Assembly: GCF_030403505.1 (NCBI RefSeq)
Contig: NZ_JAUEMJ010000009.1
Span: 124,001 to 188,000 of the forward strand
DNA: 64,000 nucleotides
Reading direction: 5' to 3'
Origin: Glycomyces tritici
GTDB taxonomy: Bacteria; Actinomycetota; Actinomycetes; Mycobacteriales; Micromonosporaceae
A program made the translations under genes and the position numbers. Positions within the stretch are counted from its first letter, which is position 1, and every line of letters begins with the position of its first letter. The notes beneath the pieces were generated by a model, which made no database searches, was not told where the DNA came from, and saw only the letters and a list, made by a program, of their open reading frames with translations. Shown piece after piece: positions 59,437 through 64,000 of this stretch.

Positions 59437-62025
59437 CTACTGGGAAACTGGGTTCACCTGCGCGCGAGGCGCGGGTGTCTGTGGGGCAGTGGAACTGCCG
59501 ATCAGCGGGAGCCGGGCTTCGGGCCCCGCTTCGAGTGCCGCGGCGAGGGCGAGCAGGACGCCCGCGCTCCCGGTCGCGAGGTCCATGGAGAGCCGCAGCA
59601 GGCCGGTGCCGGGGAAGGCCATGCCGTCCGCGTAGGGGAGGGCGTGCCAGGCGAGGGCGCGGGCCTGGTCGCGCACGGCCGGGTCGGCGGCGGGGTGCTC
59701 GGTGCGTCCGGCGAGGTACAGGAGGATGCCGGCGCGGCCGGTGAACAGGCCCGGGAGGATGTACATGGGGGAGCGGGCGGCGAGGGCGAGCTGCTCGGAG
59801 GCCTCGGCGAACGCGGCGTCGGGGCGCCGGGTGAGGTAGGCGTCGAGGGCGAGGCCGAGGCCGACGCTGCCGGCTTCCAGGTAGGGCATGGTGCGCCAGC
59901 CCTCGTCGATCTCGCGGGAGCCGTTGGAGCGGACGACGCTGCGGCCGAGGTCGGCGCGCAGCGCGGCCGCGGCGGTGTCGAGGTAGGCGGTGTCGCCGGT
60001 GGTGTCGAAGGCGCCCATGAGGAGCATGGCGCGTCCGGCGCCGCCGCGCATGAGTCCGGCCCACGGTTCGCGGCCGCCGCTGCGGGGTCCGCCGGCGGTC
60101 TCGGCTTCGAGCCGGTCGGCGACGAGGCCCGCGCAGGCCAGCCCGGTCTCGGTCAGGTCCGGTTCGCCGCGCGCCGCGCCCAGGTGGAGGAGGTTGAGGC
60201 CGATGCCGGTGAGGCCGCCGAACAGGTCGCCGCCCAAGGACTTCCAGTCCTCGCTGAGGACGACGTCGACGGTGTCGAGGGCGGCCTGGTGGTGCCCGAG
60301 CCGGTCGAGGGTGAAGGCGGCGCCGCACAGGCCGTCGTAGAGGCCGAGGCGCGAGCCGGGGGCGGGGCTGGTGGCGCGCTGCAGGAGCCAGTCCTCGAAC
60401 CGCTCGAACCGTCCGGCGCCCGCGGCGTCCAGGGCGTGCAGGACGCCGGCGGCGCCGAAGGCGAGGCCGAGCCCGCCGGACTCGAACTGCTGCACGTCGC
60501 CGGGGAAGAGCCGGTCGTCACGTTCGGGGGTGGCGCCGGCGACGATGGCGCGGGTGATCGCGTCGCGCACGGCCGGCCAGTCGTCGGGCTCGGTGCTCGG
60601 GGCCTCGTAGGCGTATTCGGGCGGGGCGATGAGGTCCACGGCATCGTCGAGCCAGCCGTCGGGGACGGGGAAGCGCTCGCGGATGATCTCGGCGAAGTGG
60701 CGGGCCTTGAGCCGGTGGAGGCCGAGCAGGTTCGTCATCGGCAGGAACAGGGCGAGCTTCATGCACGCGAGCGAGTACCGGTCGGCGGCGGCGCCGGTGA
60801 GCGAGCGCGGGGCGGCGAAGCCCTGGTTGCCGAGGCCCGCACGGCGTTCGGCGTCGACGTCCCCGGCGACTTCGAAGTCGAGGAGGCAGGCGCGCCCGTC
60901 GGGGCGGACCATCACGTTGAACAGGTGCAGGTCGCCGTAGGAGAGGCCGCGTTCGTGGATCTGGGCGACGACGGCGGCGATCTGGTCGTGCACGTCGACC
61001 GCCCAGGCGGTGAAGGCGGCGTACTCCTCGGCGGTCGCGTCGGCGTCCACGAGCGGGTAGCGGGTGACGACGGCCTTGCTCAGCACGTCGCCCTCCACGT
61101 ACTCCATGGCGAGGAAGCGGTGCTCGCCGAGCCAGAACACGCCGTGCGACTCGGGCACGCCGGGGACGCCGGTGAGGCGCTCCAGGACCTGGTGCTCGTG
61201 CTCGACGCGGGCGACCGCGTCGGCGCCCCAGGCGTCGAGGCCGGCGTGCGGGCGACCCTCCTTCAGGACCGCCTGGCGCCCTTCGCGGTCGCGGGCGAGG
61301 TAGATGCCGCCGCCGTTGGAGAAGTGCAGGACCCGTTCGATCGTGTAGGGGATCTCGTCCACCTTGACCGCGCTGCGGGCCTCCAGGTGCGGTGCGAGGA
61401 ACTCGGGGAGCTCGACCCAGTCGGGGACGTGGAACACCGGGTCGCGCCGGTCGGCCACGAGGCGGCCCTCGCCGTCCAGCAGGGCCGGGACGACCGCGCC
61501 TCTGGCGTCGGTCGTGTACCGGTTCGCGAAGGCCCCGTACCGGACGTGCAGCGGTCCCGCACCCCAGCGCAGGTCGCTGAGGATGTACGGCCCCGCCTCA
61601 CCGTCGAGCAGCGCTCCCAGTTCGGAGAGGATGCGCTCGCACTCCGCATCGGAGCCCGGGTAGATCGTCACGAGCTTCCCCGAGTAGCCGCGGGGCGCGT
61701 ATTTCGACACCCGCACGAGCAGCGCGGCAGAGGACCGCAGGAACTTGAACTGGATGCCGCGCGGCACGCAGTAGTCCCACACCGCCGCCAGCACCCGCTC
61801 CGCGCCGTCCATCGTGGCCGAAGCGTGGATCTTCCAGCCCTGCAACGGCAGTGCGGTGTCGTCGCGGCGCATCGTCAGCCAGTCGTCGGACTCCGAGCGA
61901 CGCCAGCCCTCCGGGAGGTCCCGCCCGGCCACCTCGAACGAAGCGCCCGCCGTCTCGGCCGAGTACATCGCGTCGTAGAAGGCCGGGTCCGCCATGGTGA
62001 AGGCCGCGTACCTGTCGTCCATCAT
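59437..62025 (-). CDS. Class III lanthipeptide synthetase LanKC
   Basis: An 862-residue three-domain enzyme. The N-terminal lyase-like region (about 1-220) contains WKIHASATMDGAERVLAAVW and IQFKFLRSSAALLVRVSKYA. The Ser/Thr kinase-like domain (about 225-500) has ATP lysine in QAVLKEGRPH (K255), catalytic SYGDLHLFNVMV (D365, N370) and DFE at 383. The C-terminal cyclase domain (about 510-850) has no zinc-binding Cys-His-Gly set, as expected for class III. It phosphorylates and eliminates Ser, then forms lanthionine/labionin rings on the adjacent precursor. ATG 62025 has GGGAGG about 7 bases upstream. Confidence 0.95.
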   Translation of the reverse strand: MMDDRYAAFTMADPAFYDAMYSAETAGASFEVAGRDLPEGWRRSESDDWLTMRRDDTALPLQGWKIHASATMDGAERVLAAVWDYCVPRGIQFKFLRSSAALLVRVSKYAPRGYSGKLVTIYPGSDAECERILSELGALLDGEAGPYILSDLRWGAGPLHVRYGAFANRYTTDARGAVVPALLDGEGRLVADRRDPVFHVPDWVELPEFLAPHLEARSAVKVDEIPYTIERVLHFSNGGGIYLARDREGRQAVLKEGRPHAGLDAWGADAVARVEHEHQVLERLTGVPGVPESHGVFWLGEHRFLAMEYVEGDVLSKAVVTRYPLVDADATAEEYAAFTAWAVDVHDQIAAVVAQIHERGLSYGDLHLFNVMVRPDGRACLLDFEVAGDVDAERRAGLGNQGFAAPRSLTGAAADRYSLACMKLALFLPMTNLLGLHRLKARHFAEIIRERFPVPDGWLDDAVDLIAPPEYAYEAPSTEPDDWPAVRDAITRAIVAGATPERDDRLFPGDVQQFESGGLGLAFGAAGVLHALDAAGAGRFERFEDWLLQRATSPAPGSRLGLYDGLCGAAFTLDRLGHHQAALDTVDVVLSEDWKSLGGDLFGGLTGIGLNLLHLGAARGEPDLTETGLACAGLVADRLEAETAGGPRSGGREPWAGLMRGGAGRAMLLMGAFDTTGDTAYLDTAAAALRADLGRSVVRSNGSREIDEGWRTMPYLEAGSVGLGLALDAYLTRRPDAAFAEASEQLALAARSPMYILPGLFTGRAGILLYLAGRTEHPAADPAVRDQARALAWHALPYADGMAFPGTGLLRLSMDLATGSAGVLLALAAALEAGPEARLPLIGSSTAPQTPAPRAQVNPVSQ

Positions 62026-62095
62026 CCGGATCCTCCCTGAGCCGCACCCCTTGTGCTGCACCTCATCCTGCAAGATCCCAAAGGTCCGAACCACC

Positions 62096-62112
62096 CTGAT
62101 TCATCACTGATT
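62096..62112 (-). promoter_or_regulatory. 11-bp-phased direct repeat upstream of lanKC
   Basis: CTGATT at 62096-62101 and 62107-62112 are exactly one helical turn apart, and the second is part of TCACTGATT, found also upstream of the regulator gene. A phased direct repeat is the usual form of a dimeric NarL-type activator site. Confidence 0.4.
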
Positions 62113-62148
62113 CCGCCGTGAATATCCCATGGCCGCCCCCGGGACCCC

Positions 62149-62177
62149 TTGCCGTACGGCACCGGCATTGATAGCGT
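62149..62177 (+). promoter_or_regulatory. Leaderless promoter of the DUF2264 gene
   Basis: TTGCCG (62149-62154), exactly 17 bp, TAGCGT (62172-62177). The GTG start at 62186 is 9 bases from the box, so the message should begin at the start codon. Confidence 0.6.
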
Positions 62178-62185
62178 CTGCCAGC

Positions 62186-63880
62186 GTGACTTCACCGCTG
62201 CGAACGTTCGGACCGCTCGACCACAGCCACACCGGGTGGGCCTCGGCCGCGCTCGCGATCGGCAGGCCCGCCGCCGAGCTGGCCGCCGCCGGTCCCGACG
62301 CCACACCCGTGACCATGTCGAACCACTCCCACGCCGAGGACTGGTTCGAACTGCTGACCCGCCCGCTCTGGGGCCTGGCCGCCGCCAAGGACGCCGTCCC
62401 CGACGACCTGTGGGCCTCCCTCGCCGCCACCCTCGCCCGCGCCGTCGACCCCGAGGACGCCTGGTACGTCGGCGACGCCGCGAACGGCGGCCAGCGCATC
62501 GTCGAGGCCGCCGCGGTCGGCTGGGCCTGCAGCCTCGCCCCCGACAGGCTCTGGGACCCCCTGGCCCCCAAAGCGAAGGACAAGCTCGCGGCGTGGCTGA
62601 CCGGCGCCTACAACGGCCCGGTGGCCGACATGAACTGGCACTACTTCCCGGTGTTCGCCGGCCACGGACTCAAGCGGCTGGGCATCGCCCACGACCCGGC
62701 CGTCGCCAACGGCCACTTGGAGCGCATGGGCGACTTCGCGCTCGGCGACAGCGTCTTCGAGGACGGCCCGGGCGGGCGCGTCGACTACTACAACCCGTTC
62801 GCGTTCCACACCTACGCGCTCCTGCACTACAAGCTCGCCGGGGACGACCGGTACGTGGCGAACGCGGGGGCGTTCGCCCGCAAGTTCCGGTCGTGGTTCA
62901 GTGCCGACGGCGCGGCCGTCCCCTACGGGCGCAGCCTGGGCTACCGGTTCGCGCAGGGCTGCCTGTGGGGCGCGCTGGCCGCCGCGGACGTGGAGGCGGT
63001 GCCGTGGGCCGAGGCCGCCGGGTTCAGCCGCCGCCACCTCGAATGGTGGTGGGACAAGCCGATCCTGGACCCGGAGGGGCGGTTGACGGTGGGGTACGCG
63101 TACCCGAACAACGCGGTCGCCGAGCAGTACTTGACCGCGGGCTCCCCGTGGTGGGCGACGAAGGTCTTCGCCGGGCTGCTGGCCCCGGCCGATCATCCGT
63201 TCTGGACGGTGGAGGCGGCGCTGCCGGGCGCGGGGGTGGAGCCGCACAAGGCGGCGCGCGCGGTGCATGTGCGCGACCGCGGCGGCCATGTGACGCGGTT
63301 GAACGGGCAGGCGTGGGTGCCGTGGGCGCGCACCGGCGAGGCGGCGTACGGGAAGCTGGCGTACTCGACGCTGGCGGGGTTCTCGCATGCGACCGGTGGT
63401 CCGGGCCTTGAGTCGGCGGTGCCGGACGGGGCGCTGCTGTTGTCGGAGGACGGCCGGCACTGGCGCGGCCGTGAGGACTCCGATGAGGGGTCGATCGACG
63501 AGAAGGGGGTGCTCACCGTCAACTGGCAGCCGTGGGAGGACGTGACCATCACGACCTCGCTGGAGGCGGCGGTCGACGGGTGGCACGCCCGCATCCATGT
63601 GATCGAGACCGAGCGGGTGCTGCACACGGGGGAGGGCGGCTGGTGCGTTCCCATGCCGGGCCACGTCTCGGAGGTCGAGGAGTCCCATGTGGTGGTGTCG
63701 AGTGCGGGGCTGCGTTCGGAGTTGATCGACAGCACGGGGGAGCGGGAGGCGGCGCTGATCCAGCCGATGCCTGGCACGCACTTGTACTGGCCCGCAACGG
63801 TGCTGCCGGTGCTCAGAGGGGTCCTCGAGCCGGGCAAGCACGTGCTGAAATCTCTGATATATATCGGAACCGAGGCTTAA
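62186..63880 (+). CDS. DUF2264 domain protein (glycan-related, function unknown)
   Basis: A 564-residue soluble protein. Segments typical of the DUF2264 family are TRPLWGLAAAKDAVPDDLWA, NWHYFPVFAGHGLKRLGIAH, DYYNPFAFHTYALLHYKLAG and YRFAQGCLWGALAAADVEAV, giving an alpha/alpha-barrel N-terminal half (about 1-370) and a beta-rich C-terminal half. Related folds occur in unsaturated glucuronyl hydrolases and polysaccharide lyases, so an action on carbohydrate is likely but unproven. It is divergent from lanKC with about 160 bases between them. GTG 62186 is set by the leaderless promoter. Confidence 0.82.
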   Translation: MTSPLRTFGPLDHSHTGWASAALAIGRPAAELAAAGPDATPVTMSNHSHAEDWFELLTRPLWGLAAAKDAVPDDLWASLAATLARAVDPEDAWYVGDAANGGQRIVEAAAVGWACSLAPDRLWDPLAPKAKDKLAAWLTGAYNGPVADMNWHYFPVFAGHGLKRLGIAHDPAVANGHLERMGDFALGDSVFEDGPGGRVDYYNPFAFHTYALLHYKLAGDDRYVANAGAFARKFRSWFSADGAAVPYGRSLGYRFAQGCLWGALAAADVEAVPWAEAAGFSRRHLEWWWDKPILDPEGRLTVGYAYPNNAVAEQYLTAGSPWWATKVFAGLLAPADHPFWTVEAALPGAGVEPHKAARAVHVRDRGGHVTRLNGQAWVPWARTGEAAYGKLAYSTLAGFSHATGGPGLESAVPDGALLLSEDGRHWRGREDSDEGSIDEKGVLTVNWQPWEDVTITTSLEAAVDGWHARIHVIETERVLHTGEGGWCVPMPGHVSEVEESHVVVSSAGLRSELIDSTGEREAALIQPMPGTHLYWPATVLPVLRGVLEPGKHVLKSLIYIGTEA

Positions 63881-63891
63881 CGCCTCTCTTT
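63872..63891 (+). terminator. Terminator at the end of the DUF2264 gene
   Basis: GAGGC and GCCTC (5 bp) flank TTAAC, which contains the stop codon, followed by TCTTT. A second, 7-bp hairpin (GCGCGGC/GCCGCGC, 63919-63935) follows. Confidence 0.55.
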
Positions 63892-63918
63892 GAAAAACAG
63901 ACAAAAAGACTGAAACGT

Positions 63919-63935
63919 GCGCGGCTTCGCCGCGC
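63919..63935 (+). terminator. Second hairpin after the DUF2264 gene
   Basis: GCGCGGC TTC GCCGCGC is a tight 7-bp stem with a 3-base loop. The remaining 65 bases of the window show no gene. Confidence 0.45.
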
Positions 63936-64000
63936 TCTCACCAGAAGAACGACTGCGAGCCCGGTCACGATCGCGATGCGGGTGTCACAAACGGCGGCCC

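Noticed and set aside
63270..63300. Repeat core in the DUF2264 gene (GGCCATGTGACGCGG)
   Set aside because: Only a half site is present and it sits in ordinary coding sequence.

Overview
The window is high-GC (about 70% by eye) and gene-dense, with GTG and TTG starts, many 4-base start/stop overlaps and several apparently leaderless genes. That fits a filamentous Actinomycetota. A member of the Glycomycetaceae or a related family is a guess I cannot test here. I see no rRNA, tRNA, prophage, insertion sequence or CRISPR array. Most genes look chromosomal and metabolic.

Layout. 1-9.6 kb: a SpoIIE-type phosphatase, a DUF1269 protein, a TauE-type exporter, an unrecognised 629-residue coiled-coil protein beside a tiny membrane protein, two methyltransferases, a DEDDh exonuclease and a macrodomain protein. 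9.7-15.5 kb: a self-contained fructose phosphotransferase operon (DeoR regulator, 1-phosphofructokinase, EIIA, EIIBC, HPr and Enzyme I). 15.7-20.5 kb: a ROK regulator followed by a sugar ABC importer with no ATPase gene. 20.6-24.1 kb: a DUF4234 protein, adenine phosphoribosyltransferase, and a KDG kinase/KDPG aldolase pair. 24.1-30.3 kb: a SNF2 helicase/SWIM protein pair, an Rpn-like protein, a HAD phosphatase, an acetyltransferase and a methyltransferase. 30.4-34.1 kb: a four-gene operon (ABC ATPase, permease, histidine kinase, response regulator). 34.3-36.1 kb: a family A exonuclease/DNA polymerase. 36.4-42.9 kb: a beta-glucan locus (GH16 glucanase, solute-binding protein, two permeases, LacI regulator) tied together by three matching LacI-type operators. 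43-54.3 kb: an M50 peptidase, HrpB helicase, PASTA Ser/Thr kinase, MsrB, a lactonase, a TetR/MMPL pair and a DedA protein.

54.4-62.2 kb holds a ram/amf-like class III lanthipeptide cluster: a RamR-like regulator, two ABC half-transporters, a 48-residue precursor and a LanKC synthetase. The precursor carries three consecutive S-x-x-S-x-x-x-C motifs, where SapB-like precursors have two. A DUF2264 gene is divergent from it.

The most unusual non-genic signal is a dispersed palindromic repeat family with core TGACATGTCA. I found about fourteen occurrences. Most are intergenic, but one lies in frame inside hrpB. Three copies sit in a longer element of about 71 bp, and two of these flank the DNA polymerase gene in opposite orientation.
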